The notes beneath the pieces were generated by a model. The model was not told the origin of the DNA. It searched no databases and saw only the letters and a program-made list of their open reading frames with translations. A stretch of 64,000 nt of DNA from Stenotrophomonas maltophilia (GTDB taxonomy: Bacteria > Pseudomonadota > Gammaproteobacteria > Xanthomonadales > Xanthomonadaceae): positions 248,001-312,000 of the forward strand of contig NZ_CP037858.1 of NCBI RefSeq assembly GCF_006974125.1. The letters run 5' to 3'. This document shows positions 41,723 through 49,849 of the stretch, in pieces. A program made the position numbers and the translations under genes. Each line of letters starts with the position of its first letter. The first letter of the stretch is position 1.

Positions 41723-43075
41723 ATGTCCGATCCCCGAAACGGCCCACCGCCGCTGCCCGGATCCCTGCCCGCGACGCCGCCGCCCTTGCCGGCGGCGTCG
41801 TTGGATGGGCCGGGTTCGCCGCAGGACGTCCCTCCCCTGCCCGGCAGCTTCCCGTTGGACACCTCGAAGCTGCCGCAGGCGATCCGCGATGAAGTGGAAG
41901 CGCCTGATCCGGTCGCCATCGACACCTCGGCCAGCGAGCTGAAGGATGGCCTCAACCGCTGCCCGAAGTGCGGCGCCACCGACATCCGGCCCAAGGCCGG
42001 CACCGATATCCTGGTCTGCCTGTACTGCCGTCACGAATGGCATGGTGCGCGGGTCGAGGAGGAATTCGGGCTGGGTGAGGCCATCGACCAGCTGCGCGGC
42101 ACCGTCGTCGCCTCCGGCGCACGCGACATCGACGCCGACACCTCGGCATTGATGACGTTCAAGTGCACCGGCTGCGGCGCCGAAGTCACGGTCAATACCG
42201 AAAGCACGATGACAGCCCGCTGCCACTGGTGCCGCCACGTCTTCGGCGTCAACGAACAGATCAGCAATGGCGCGGTGCCTGATGCGGTGCTGCCCTTCCA
42301 TATCAGGAAGGACGACGCGGTCGCGCGCATCCGCCAGTTCGTCGACAAGCGCCGAATGTTCGCGCTGAAGGCATTCAAGGACCAGTTCACCCCGGAGAAC
42401 GTGGTGGGCGTGTTCCTGCCCTACATGATCGTCGACAGCAATGTCAGCGCGGCCGTGGCCGGCAAGGGCGAGATCAGGACGCGCGAATACACGGTGGGCA
42501 GCGAGAAGAACAAGCGCACCCTGTACGACGCCGATGTCTACCAGGTCGAGCGCCAGGTGGATTTCACCGTCGATGACCTGCCACTGGAATCCTCGGCCGA
42601 GCGCGGGAATCTCGATACCCGCGCCAACACCAACAACATCATCAACACCATCCTGCCGTTCGACACCAAGAACGCGGTGAAGTGGAACGCCTCGTACCTG
42701 GCCGGCTTCACTTCGGAGAAGCGTAACCTGGACGTGGAGAAACTGCGGCCGCGACTGGAAGACCAGCTGCTGTCGATTGCCCGTTCGCAGGTGGAAGGTT
42801 CGGTGAAGCGCTACAACCGTGGCGTGCGCTGGGAACAGGAACAGCTGGAGGTGCATGGTACCCGCTGGGTATCGATGTACCTGCCGGTGTGGCTGTACTC
42901 CTACCACCAGCCTGGAAAGAACGGCGGCATGCTGCACTACATCGCAGTGAATGGCCGCACCGGCGAGACCATGGGCAGCGTACCCGTGCAGCAATGGAAG
43001 ATGCTGCTGGCGGCACTGGCCACCGGCACCGTCATTGAAGCCCTCGCAATAGCATTCCTGGTGGCATCGACATGA
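41723..43075 (+). CDS. TFIIB-type zinc-ribbon membrane protein
   Basis: 450 residues: a Pro-rich N-terminus, a zinc ribbon RCPKCGATDIR...LVCLYCRHEW (about 75-107), a second four-Cys cluster KCTGCGAEV...ARCHWCRHVFG (about 143-173), a large middle domain and a hydrophobic helix at the very end (LAALATGTVIEALAIAFLVA). Co-transcribed with the SPFH gene upstream and overlapping the 86-residue gene downstream by 4 bp. This SPFH plus zinc-ribbon pairing is seen in many bacteria. The tail anchor would put the ribbons in the cytosol at the membrane. Confidence 0.82.
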   Translation: MSDPRNGPPPLPGSLPATPPPLPAASLDGPGSPQDVPPLPGSFPLDTSKLPQAIRDEVEAPDPVAIDTSASELKDGLNRCPKCGATDIRPKAGTDILVCLYCRHEWHGARVEEEFGLGEAIDQLRGTVVASGARDIDADTSALMTFKCTGCGAEVTVNTESTMTARCHWCRHVFGVNEQISNGAVPDAVLPFHIRKDDAVARIRQFVDKRRMFALKAFKDQFTPENVVGVFLPYMIVDSNVSAAVAGKGEIRTREYTVGSEKNKRTLYDADVYQVERQVDFTVDDLPLESSAERGNLDTRANTNNIINTILPFDTKNAVKWNASYLAGFTSEKRNLDVEKLRPRLEDQLLSIARSQVEGSVKRYNRGVRWEQEQLEVHGTRWVSMYLPVWLYSYHQPGKNGGMLHYIAVNGRTGETMGSVPVQQWKMLLAALATGTVIEALAIAFLVAST

Positions 43076-43332
43076 GCGACGACAGTGGCCTCTGGCTGTT
43101 GGCGGCAGGTCCGGCCGGCGCAACCGCGCTGTACTGGGCGCTGTACCGCTATTACCGCAACACCGACAAATCCCACTCCTTCGAACATGAAACCGAGATC
43201 GAGGCGAAGCCCATCACCGGCTCGGACCAGCAGGTGGGCAGGGTCACCGGCACCGAGGAGAAGCGCATCCGTGGTGACAACGTCTACGAGTACCGGAAGC
43301 GAGTGGTGAGGGTGAAGCCGGACGGGGATTGA
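43072..43332 (+). CDS. small membrane-anchored protein of the SPFH cluster
   Basis: 86 residues with one N-terminal hydrophobic helix (GLWLLAAGPAGATALYWALY) followed by a charged cytosolic or periplasmic tail (YYRNTDKSHSFEHETEIEAK) of Lys/Glu/Asp-rich character. ATGA coupling to the zinc-ribbon gene makes it the third gene of the set. Not recognised beyond that. Confidence 0.7.
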   Translation: MSDDSGLWLLAAGPAGATALYWALYRYYRNTDKSHSFEHETEIEAKPITGSDQQVGRVTGTEEKRIRGDNVYEYRKRVVRVKPDGD

Positions 43333-43396
43333 AAACTTCGGCCAGCGGTTCCACGCTGCGCTACGCTGTTGCACAACCCAACAAGGAAGCAGGTTC

Positions 43397-43771
43397 ATGC
43401 AGCGCATTCCAAGAGCGGTCGCGGGGCTTCTGGTCGCCATGGCGGTAGGCGCCGCGACGGGCCCCGCCCATGCCCAGAAGGTGTGCAACGTCATCGGAAA
43501 AGTCGCGGGCCTGATCCCGTCGCAGGGCGTCGCTGGTTTCGGCATGACAGTGCCGCTGACCGGCTGCTCCTGCGATCACTCCATGATCTGGATTGATACC
43601 GCTACGGATGGTGGAAAGGCCATGTACGCAGCGGTTCTGGCAGCGAAATTGAATGGCAGCCTGGTGCAGGCGACCTTCCAGGATGGCCAGGGCGCCAGCG
43701 CACCGGGAAATTCCTCGATCGTGTTCCGCTATTCGGCCACCTGCAAACTGGCGGCGTTCGAAATGCTGTAG
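43397..43771 (+). CDS. secreted small cysteine-containing protein, unknown
   Basis: 124 residues with signal peptide (AVAGLLVAMAVGAATGPAHA). Mature part of about 95 residues has four Cys (KVCNVIG, GCSCDHSMIW, ATCKLAAFE) likely forming two disulfides. No family recognised. GGAAGCAGGTTC precedes the ATG. The stop codon TAG is embedded in the GTAG head of a REP element. Confidence 0.65.
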   Translation: MQRIPRAVAGLLVAMAVGAATGPAHAQKVCNVIGKVAGLIPSQGVAGFGMTVPLTGCSCDHSMIWIDTATDGGKAMYAAVLAAKLNGSLVQATFQDGQGASAPGNSSIVFRYSATCKLAAFEML

Positions 43772-43798
43772 CCGGTGTGGGCCTCGGCCCACCACCGG
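43768..43798 (+). repeat. GTAG-type REP element (SMAG-like)
   Basis: A GTAG head is followed by CCGGTG-TGGGCC-TC-GGCCCA-CCACCGG, a hairpin typical of GTAG REPs of S. maltophilia. It starts inside the stop codon of the upstream gene and may double as its terminator. Confidence 0.75.
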
Positions 43799-43817
43799 TC
43801 AAGACCGGCGCGGAACC

Positions 43818-43856
43818 CGTGGGCTCGCCCGCAGATCGCTGCGGGGGAGCCCCTAC
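43818..43856 (-). repeat. GTAG-type REP element, inverted partner
   Basis: On the minus strand GTAG is followed by GGGCTCCCCCGCAG-CGAT-CTGCGGGCGAGCCC, a long stem with one mismatch. Together with the preceding REP in opposite orientation it forms a BIME-like pair in the gap before the convergent phosphatase gene. Confidence 0.75.
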
Positions 43857-43872
43857 CTGGCCACCGCCCTGC

Positions 43873-44769
43873 TCAGCCGGCCTGACCCAGCCGCACCTTC
43901 AACTGCTGGATCTCCTGCTCGCTGACCCCGATCGACTTCAGGTACCCTTCCGCACCACCGTACTGGCGGTGCAGCGCCGCCAGGAACTGCTCCATGTTGT
44001 CCGGCGCGGTACCGGCCATGCCTGCCATCCTGCGGCCGATCTCCGGGTTCTGCTTGACCAGCGCCATGATCTGCGCGTTCATCGCGCTGTCCTTCGGCTG
44101 CCCTTCCAGGTAATGCGCGGAGATCGCGTAGTTGTGCACGATCTCGGCCTTGGGCACGCCGGCCAGGTCCAGCAACAGCCCGGCGATGATGCCGGTGCGG
44201 TCCTTGCCGGCCGTGCAATGGAACAGCACCGCACCGTCCTGTTGCGCGGCGATGCGCTGGAACACCTGCTTGAACTGCGGCTGGCTGTGACCCAGCCACT
44301 GCACATAGGCTTCGCCCAGCGAATCCGGGAAGCTGGTCATCATCTTCTGCAGGTCCATCTTCTCCGTACCCATCAGCGAGATACGCTGGTAGTCGAAGCG
44401 GTCGTCCCTGGCCAGCACGTCCGGTGACTGTGCTTCCTCATCGGCGGTGCGCAGGTCGATGTCCAGCTTCACACCGGCGGCGACCAGTGCATCACGGTCG
44501 GCGTCGGTCAGGCGGCCGAGGTCAGCGGTACGCACGAACGCATCGGCCGGAATCGGGCCGTGGCGGCCCTGGAGGCCGGCGAACGTGCGCACGTTCCAGG
44601 CGCCCTGCAGCGGGATCACCCGCTGCGCATCGGCTGCGACGGGTTTCACATTGGCGGCGGCCGTCGTCTTCGCGGCAACAGCCTGTGGCGCATCAGCGAC
44701 AACAGCCGTCGCGGTCAGCGGCAGGCCCAGCATCAGGGCCAGCGCGAGTTCGGTATGGCGGGTCTTCAT
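43873..44769 (-). CDS. exported tyrosine-type protein phosphatase
   Basis: 298 residues with an N-terminal signal peptide (LALALMLGLPLTATAVVA). The P-loop of cysteine phosphatases is FHCTAGKDRTGI (HCxxGxxR, with the general acid region DIDLRTADE upstream). The family resembles Y_phosphatase3/DSP enzymes (IphP-like). It follows the TonB receptor gene by 17 bp on the same strand, so one operon. Periplasmic location suggests it dephosphorylates an imported phospho-compound or a small organic phosphate rather than a protein, an inference from context. Confidence 0.85.
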   Translation of the reverse strand: MKTRHTELALALMLGLPLTATAVVADAPQAVAAKTTAAANVKPVAADAQRVIPLQGAWNVRTFAGLQGRHGPIPADAFVRTADLGRLTDADRDALVAAGVKLDIDLRTADEEAQSPDVLARDDRFDYQRISLMGTEKMDLQKMMTSFPDSLGEAYVQWLGHSQPQFKQVFQRIAAQQDGAVLFHCTAGKDRTGIIAGLLLDLAGVPKAEIVHNYAISAHYLEGQPKDSAMNAQIMALVKQNPEIGRRMAGMAGTAPDNMEQFLAALHRQYGGAEGYLKSIGVSEQEIQQLKVRLGQAG

Positions 44770-44786
44770 GGGGTTCTCCGTTCGAA

Positions 44787-47084
44787 TCAGAAGTTGACGG
44801 CCATTTCCAGGCCGAAGGTACGCGGGTCGTTGAAGATGCCGCTCTGGCCCAGTGCCGCGCTGTTGATCTTGTAGAACAGGTGCTGCTCATCCAGCAGGTT
44901 GCGTGCCCACAACGAGAACGACATCGTGGTGCCGGTGCTGTTGACCGGCACATCCACCAGCGCCACCCGTGCATTCACCACGAACGAACTGTCGGTGAGC
45001 ATCTGGTCGTATTCGCTGGTGTAGTACCCATCAGACCAGTTGCCGTCCACATGGAACTTCAGCGCCGAGAAGTTGGCGAACGGCACCAGATAGTCGGCCG
45101 ACAGGCTGCCCGCATTCTTCGGTGCCAGCAGCGGCTGCACGGTCACCTGCACGCCAGCGCCGAACGGGTCGGATGCTGTCTGCGCATCGATCTTCGTATA
45201 GGCGTAGTTGAGGCCGAGGGTGAGGTTGTCCACCGGCATCACGTTGAATTCCAGCTCCGCACCCCGGGACTTGCCATCGCTCAGCGCGTTGGTGGTGACC
45301 ATGGTGGTGCGGGTTTCACCGCTGTTCGGGTCGAACGGCAGCGAGAAGTCCATCTGCTTGTGTGCGATGGTGGAATCGAACACCGCCAGGTTCAGGCGGG
45401 CACGGTTGTCCCAGAACTGCGATTTGAAGCCGAGCTCGTAGGCCGTCACCTCTTCCGGGCCGAACGCGCTGTAGTTGGTCGAACGCGAGTTGGCACCGCC
45501 GGCCTTGAAGCCGGTGCTGTACTTGGCATAGACCATCGCGTGCTCGCCCAGGTCGTAGGCGATGTTGACCATCGGGTCGAAGCGGCTCCAGCGGTCCTTG
45601 AATGCAAGGTTCGTTGCCGTGCCGTTGACGATGTACAGGCTGCCCTTCTTGTCATCACGGGTGTAGCGACCACCCGCGGTCAGGTGCAGGCGCTGCATTG
45701 CTTCCGGCGTCCAAGTAGCCTGCCCGAACACGCCCAGGCTGTCAGTCCACGCCTTGCTGGCACGGTCGATGCGCACGCGGGAGAGATCCAGCGGATTGGT
45801 CGCGGGGTTCACCGTGTAGCTGTTGCCACCCGGCCCCCACACCAGCATGTTCGGGGTCTGCGCATTGTCGCCAGCGGTCTCGTGGTAGTAGAACGCACCG
45901 CCAAGGAACTGCACCTGCGAGGTGTTTCCAATCAGCTGGAATTCCTGGCTGTACTGGTGCTGGTAGACCTGCGCCAGGCTGTAACGCCCGAACGGCGTGC
46001 CGGCGCCACCGTAGGCCGATATCGCATCGACCAGGCCCATGTCGAACTGGCCCTGGGTCAGTTCGCGGTAGGAGCTGATCGACTTCAGCTCAAGGGTGTC
46101 ACTCAATGTCCACGACAGGTTCAACAGATGGCCACTGGTGCGGCCGATGTTGTCTTCCTGCGGCCCGCCCAGGATGGCGCTGTCGCGGCGGTCCTGGCTG
46201 GCGCCGGCCTTCTGCAGCGGGCTGAGGTAGGCACCCGGTACCAGCACCTGGGTATGGTACGGCGTGGTGGCATCGTAGGAGCGGTCGAAGGCATACAGCA
46301 GCGAGAAGTCATCACTCGGCTGCCACAGCGCGCTCAGGCGGGCGCCACGCTTGTCATAGCTGTTGAAGTCACGCTCGCCGCGCATGGGATTGTCGGTGGT
46401 GCCACCGCGCTTGGCCTGCACGGCGTCGATCTTGAAGCTGACATCGCCCACCTTGGGCAGGTCCAGGTGCAGTGCGCTGTTGTAACCGCTGAAGTTGGAC
46501 ACCCCTGCGCTGACGCTGCCACCAAACTCGCCGGTCGGCGCCTTGGTCACGATGCTCACCGCGCCGCCTTCGGTATTGCGGCCGAACAGCGTGCCCTGCG
46601 GGCCCTTCAGCACTTCGATGCGCTCCACGTCGTAGAGCATGCTGCCCAGGCCCTGCGCGCGGCCCATGAACACACCATCGACATAGATGCCGACGCCCGC
46701 GTCGCGGGCTGGCTGGTTGGCATCACCGGAGGCACCGATGCCGCGGATCCCGATATTCAGCGCCGAACTGCGGGTGGCAAACGGCGTGACCCGTAACGAT
46801 GGAATGGAACCATCGGACAGGCTGCCCAGTGAGATCGCGCTGCGATCCTTCAGCGCTTCGGCATCGACCACCGACACCGAGATGGGTGTCTCCTGGAGGT
46901 TGGTGGCACGCTTCTGCGCGGTCACCATCACCTGGTCGAGGGCGACCACGGTGCGTGCGGCATCGGCGGACGCGCTGGCGTCGGCGCCCGGACTGTCTTC
47001 GGCATGGGCCAGCGCCGGCAGCGCGGCGGCGATGGCGAGGGTGAGCAACGGGCGGTGCAGCGTGGCGTGGCGCATCGGACTCAT
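44787..47084 (-). CDS. TonB-dependent outer-membrane receptor
   Basis: 765 residues with signal peptide (LLTLAIAAALPALAHA). TonB-box-like VMVTAQKR, plug with LQETPISVSVVDAEAL and the LKGPQGTLFGRNTEGGAVSIVTK element, then a 22-strand barrel ending LASAL-type aromatic GLEMAVNF. The style (AQKRATNLQETPISVSVV) is that of xanthomonad/sphingomonad receptors for organic substrates. Start could be 47084 or 47075; neither has a clear SD. It is divergent from a TetR gene with a palindrome between, and in operon with the phosphatase. Confidence 0.87.
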   Translation of the reverse strand: MSPMRHATLHRPLLTLAIAAALPALAHAEDSPGADASASADAARTVVALDQVMVTAQKRATNLQETPISVSVVDAEALKDRSAISLGSLSDGSIPSLRVTPFATRSSALNIGIRGIGASGDANQPARDAGVGIYVDGVFMGRAQGLGSMLYDVERIEVLKGPQGTLFGRNTEGGAVSIVTKAPTGEFGGSVSAGVSNFSGYNSALHLDLPKVGDVSFKIDAVQAKRGGTTDNPMRGERDFNSYDKRGARLSALWQPSDDFSLLYAFDRSYDATTPYHTQVLVPGAYLSPLQKAGASQDRRDSAILGGPQEDNIGRTSGHLLNLSWTLSDTLELKSISSYRELTQGQFDMGLVDAISAYGGAGTPFGRYSLAQVYQHQYSQEFQLIGNTSQVQFLGGAFYYHETAGDNAQTPNMLVWGPGGNSYTVNPATNPLDLSRVRIDRASKAWTDSLGVFGQATWTPEAMQRLHLTAGGRYTRDDKKGSLYIVNGTATNLAFKDRWSRFDPMVNIAYDLGEHAMVYAKYSTGFKAGGANSRSTNYSAFGPEEVTAYELGFKSQFWDNRARLNLAVFDSTIAHKQMDFSLPFDPNSGETRTTMVTTNALSDGKSRGAELEFNVMPVDNLTLGLNYAYTKIDAQTASDPFGAGVQVTVQPLLAPKNAGSLSADYLVPFANFSALKFHVDGNWSDGYYTSEYDQMLTDSSFVVNARVALVDVPVNSTGTTMSFSLWARNLLDEQHLFYKINSAALGQSGIFNDPRTFGLEMAVNF

Positions 47085-47131
47085 TCGCGGAAGGAGAAGG
47101 CCGGCGCAGTCTGGGAGGCGGGAATTACAAA

Positions 47132-47149
47132 TGAATGACCGTTCATTCA
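47132..47149. promoter_or_regulatory. TetR operator TGAATGA-CCGT-TCATTCA
   Basis: A perfect 7-bp inverted repeat with 4-nt spacer sits in the 114-bp region between the TonB receptor and the TetR gene. TGAATGN4-type palindromes are typical of AcrR/FadR-like TetR operators. Its place suggests control of both genes. Confidence 0.7.
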
Positions 47150-47198
47150 CACCTTTTGTGACGTACTATCCCGCCTCTGGACGCCCTGACCGCACGCA

Positions 47199-47843
47199 AT
47201 GACGCCGAAATCCGCCGAAGCCCCGACCACCGAAGATCCTGCTGCAGCCCATGCCGAGGCCCAGCGCCGCCGCATCCTCGACGCCGCCCAGAAGTGCTTC
47301 ATCACCCGCGGTTTCCATGCCGGTTCCATCGGCGACATCGCCGCCGAGGCCGAGATCAGCCAGGGGCTGATGTACCGCTATTTCGCCAACAAGCGCGCCC
47401 TGATCCTGGCCCTGATCGAACGCCAGCTGCGCCACGACCAGGCATCGATCAGCGCGATGCCGGCCGCGTCCGATCTGGTCGACGGACTGCTGGAGTGCTA
47501 CCAGCAATGGGCGCGCGGCGAAGTGCTGCCGATCCATGGCAATGCCATCGCCAGCGTGGCGCTGTACGCGGAAATCAACGCCGAGGCCCATCGCGATCCG
47601 GAGCTGGCCGGTGTGCTGCGTACCCATGACAAGCAGACCAGCGCCGCCATCCAGGCTTGGCTGCGCCAACGCGATGCCAGCCTTGGCAAGGTTCTGGACG
47701 AAGAGCGGATTGCCGGCCGCACCCTGTTGCTGCGGTTGCTGGTGGAGGGCCTGGCGATGCGTGCCGTGCGCGATCCGGACCTGCCGCCGGCGCGCGTGCG
47801 CGCCCTGCTGGCCGATGCCATCGGGCGGGTGATGGCCGATTGA
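47199..47843 (+). CDS. TetR/AcrR-family repressor of the receptor-phosphatase operon
   Basis: 214 residues: N-terminal HTH (RRRILDAAQKCFITRGFHAGSIGDIAAEAEISQGLMYRYFANKRALI split in part) at residues 24-70 and a C-terminal helical ligand domain. Start from ATG at 47199. Divergent from the TonB receptor gene across a perfect palindrome, so it most likely represses it. Ligand unknown. Confidence 0.87.
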   Translation: MTPKSAEAPTTEDPAAAHAEAQRRRILDAAQKCFITRGFHAGSIGDIAAEAEISQGLMYRYFANKRALILALIERQLRHDQASISAMPAASDLVDGLLECYQQWARGEVLPIHGNAIASVALYAEINAEAHRDPELAGVLRTHDKQTSAAIQAWLRQRDASLGKVLDEERIAGRTLLLRLLVEGLAMRAVRDPDLPPARVRALLADAIGRVMAD

Positions 47844-47913
47844 GCCGCCCTCACACGGTCTCCCACCCCACCGGCTCGATACTCGCGCGGCCCACCCTTC
47901 CGAGGATCCTGCG

Positions 47914-48498
47914 ATGGCTGCCCTGCTTGCCCGTAGCTGCCTGTCCGCGCTGTGCTGCCTGGCCCTGCCCGCCCTGGCCCAGGATGCCTCGTTCGGCTTC
48001 GGCGAACAAACCACCCGTACCGAACAGACCACACAATCGAGCAGCACCGAGACCCGGACCAGTGGCGCGATGACCACCCAGACCACCACCAGCGGCAGCT
48101 CGCAGTCCGGGACACGCAGCGAAAGCAAAGGGATGGACGTGGACTTCAGCTTCCACGACAACAGCGATGACTGGGGCCATGACCGCCGGCGCGATGACCG
48201 CGATGTGCGCGACAGCGACCTGTTCGGCAGCTGGACACTGGGCCAGGAGAACGGCAGCAGCTGCACCATCGAGCTGAAGAACATCGAATGGTTCGGTGGC
48301 TACAGTGCCTATGTGCCTGCCGGCTGCCCGGATGGCTTCTTCTCGGCCAACCGCTGGGTGCTGTCGGGCAACCAGTTGCTGTTGACCGACACCAGCAACA
48401 CCGTATTCGGGCGTTTCCGCGCGTCGGGCGGAGGGCGTTGGTCGGGGTATCGTGAAACGGATGGGGCGCGGTTGTACCTCAACCCCAAGGGGCGTTGA
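47914..48498 (+). CDS. AprI/Inh-type metalloprotease inhibitor-like exported protein
   Basis: 194 residues. Signal peptide (LSALCCLALPALA), then a Ser/Thr/Gln-rich stretch (TTRTEQTTQSSSTETRTSG), an acidic Asp/Arg linker, and a C-terminal domain of about 95 residues with the Inh pattern: LFGSWTLGQENGSSCTIEL, C in VPAGCPDG, W in ANRWVLSGNQLLL, then VFGRFRASG. AprI/Inh proteins inhibit periplasmic serralysin-like proteases. No such protease is in the window. Followed by the M23 gene with no gap. Confidence 0.65.
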   Translation: MAALLARSCLSALCCLALPALAQDASFGFGEQTTRTEQTTQSSSTETRTSGAMTTQTTTSGSSQSGTRSESKGMDVDFSFHDNSDDWGHDRRRDDRDVRDSDLFGSWTLGQENGSSCTIELKNIEWFGGYSAYVPAGCPDGFFSANRWVLSGNQLLLTDTSNTVFGRFRASGGGRWSGYRETDGARLYLNPKGR

Positions 48499-48499
48499 A

Positions 48500-49684
48500 A
48501 TGCCCTGTCCACGCAACCTGCTTGGCGTCGGTCGCGGGCTGCTGATGGCTGCGCTGCTGCCCGGCGCTGTGATCACCGCAGCCACCGCTGCAACGCCGCC
48601 GTTGGCACCTGTCGAGGCCCGCATACCGTTCGCGCCCGCGCCGTTTACCGGCAGTGACGGCGCACGCCATCTCGCCTACGAACTGCACATCAGCAATTTC
48701 TACGGCGACACCGGCACGCTGCGGCCGCAGGGGCTGCAGGTGTTCGCGGACAGCTCTGCCTCGCCACTGCTGGACATGGACGCCAGTGCGCTGTCCACAT
48801 GGGTGCGTCCCGCCGCCGCCGACGGTGCGTCACCCTCGATCGCTGCCGGCAAGCGCCTGGTCGTGTTCGTGTGGCTGACACTGCCAGCGGATGCACCGAT
48901 TCCCCACGTGCTTCGTCACCACATCGATTTCGCCACAGAAAAGGCCGGAATCACGACGCTTGATGGCGCAGCGGTCAACGTCGCCACACAGGCGCTACCA
49001 GTGCTCGGGCCACCACTGGCGGGAGGCCGCTGGCTCGCGCATGAAGGCCCGGGCGCCGCGCGGTCGCACCATTGGGGTAGCCTGGTGGCGGTGAATGGCG
49101 CGCTGACCATCCCGCAGCGGTTCGCGCTCGATCTGGTCGGCGTGGATGCACGGGGGCGTGCGGTGCATGCCGCTCCCGAGCATCTGCAGAACGCGCGCCA
49201 CCAGGATTGGGTGGGCTATGCCGCGCCGGTGATTGCCGTCGCCGACGGCGAAGTCCGCGATGTACGCGATGGCGAGCCGGAGCACCCTCCCCTTACCCCG
49301 CAGCCCGAACCGGCGTCACTGACCAGCCACGGCCTGTTCGGCAACTACGTGGTGCTGGAAATTTCACCCGGGGTGTTCGCCAGCTATGCCCACCTGCGCA
49401 CGGGCAGCATCAAGGTCAAGCCCGGCCAGCGCGTGCAGCGCGGGCAGGCGCTGGGCGCGCTGGGCCAGTCGGGCAACTCCGCGGCGCCCCATCTGCACTT
49501 CCAGCTGTCCAACGGCGTCCGCTTCGAAGGCTCGGAGGGCATGCCCTATGTGTTCGATCGGTTCCAGTACTTCGGCCCGGAATCCGAAGCGCAGCTGTTC
49601 GGCCAGGGGGAGCCCTGGACCGCGCTGCCCGCAGAGCCACGCCAGCAGCAACTACCACTCAACGATGTGGTGATCGGCTTCTGA
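48500..49684 (+). CDS. M23-family peptidase (exported)
   Basis: 394 residues with signal peptide (LLMAALLPGAVITAATA) and a middle beta-rich domain. The last third is the LytM/M23 fold: VGYAAPVIAVADGEV, NYVVLEISPGVFASYAHLRTGS, QRGQALGALGQSGNSAAPHLHFQLS with the HLH zinc ligands. The usual first ligand His-x3-Asp motif is not clear (ARHQDW), so activity as a peptidoglycan endopeptidase is likely but not certain. Starts at 48500, 1 bp after the inhibitor gene stop, so co-transcribed. Confidence 0.8.
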   Translation: MPCPRNLLGVGRGLLMAALLPGAVITAATAATPPLAPVEARIPFAPAPFTGSDGARHLAYELHISNFYGDTGTLRPQGLQVFADSSASPLLDMDASALSTWVRPAAADGASPSIAAGKRLVVFVWLTLPADAPIPHVLRHHIDFATEKAGITTLDGAAVNVATQALPVLGPPLAGGRWLAHEGPGAARSHHWGSLVAVNGALTIPQRFALDLVGVDARGRAVHAAPEHLQNARHQDWVGYAAPVIAVADGEVRDVRDGEPEHPPLTPQPEPASLTSHGLFGNYVVLEISPGVFASYAHLRTGSIKVKPGQRVQRGQALGALGQSGNSAAPHLHFQLSNGVRFEGSEGMPYVFDRFQYFGPESEAQLFGQGEPWTALPAEPRQQQLPLNDVVIGF

Positions 49685-49849
49685 GCACGCCTTCACGGCA
49701 GAATTCTGTGCATCCGATCACATGGCAGATGCGGTTGTTCCAGGACTCACACCCACATCACCCAGCTGTGGCGATAGATAACACATGCTCACATAGCGTC
49801 ATGCCGACGCCTGTTGCTACCGCCCTCGCCTCCAGTCACGCCACGCGCC

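Noticed and set aside
40469..43123. 884-residue minus-strand ORF
   Set aside because: It lies antisense over the SPFH and zinc-ribbon genes, which have good motifs and SDs. Its His/Gln/Arg/Gly-rich composition is that of a GC-rich antisense shadow.
44424..46796. 790-residue plus-strand ORF
   Set aside because: Antisense to the TonB receptor and phosphatase genes; composition rich in Arg/His/Gln, no domain.
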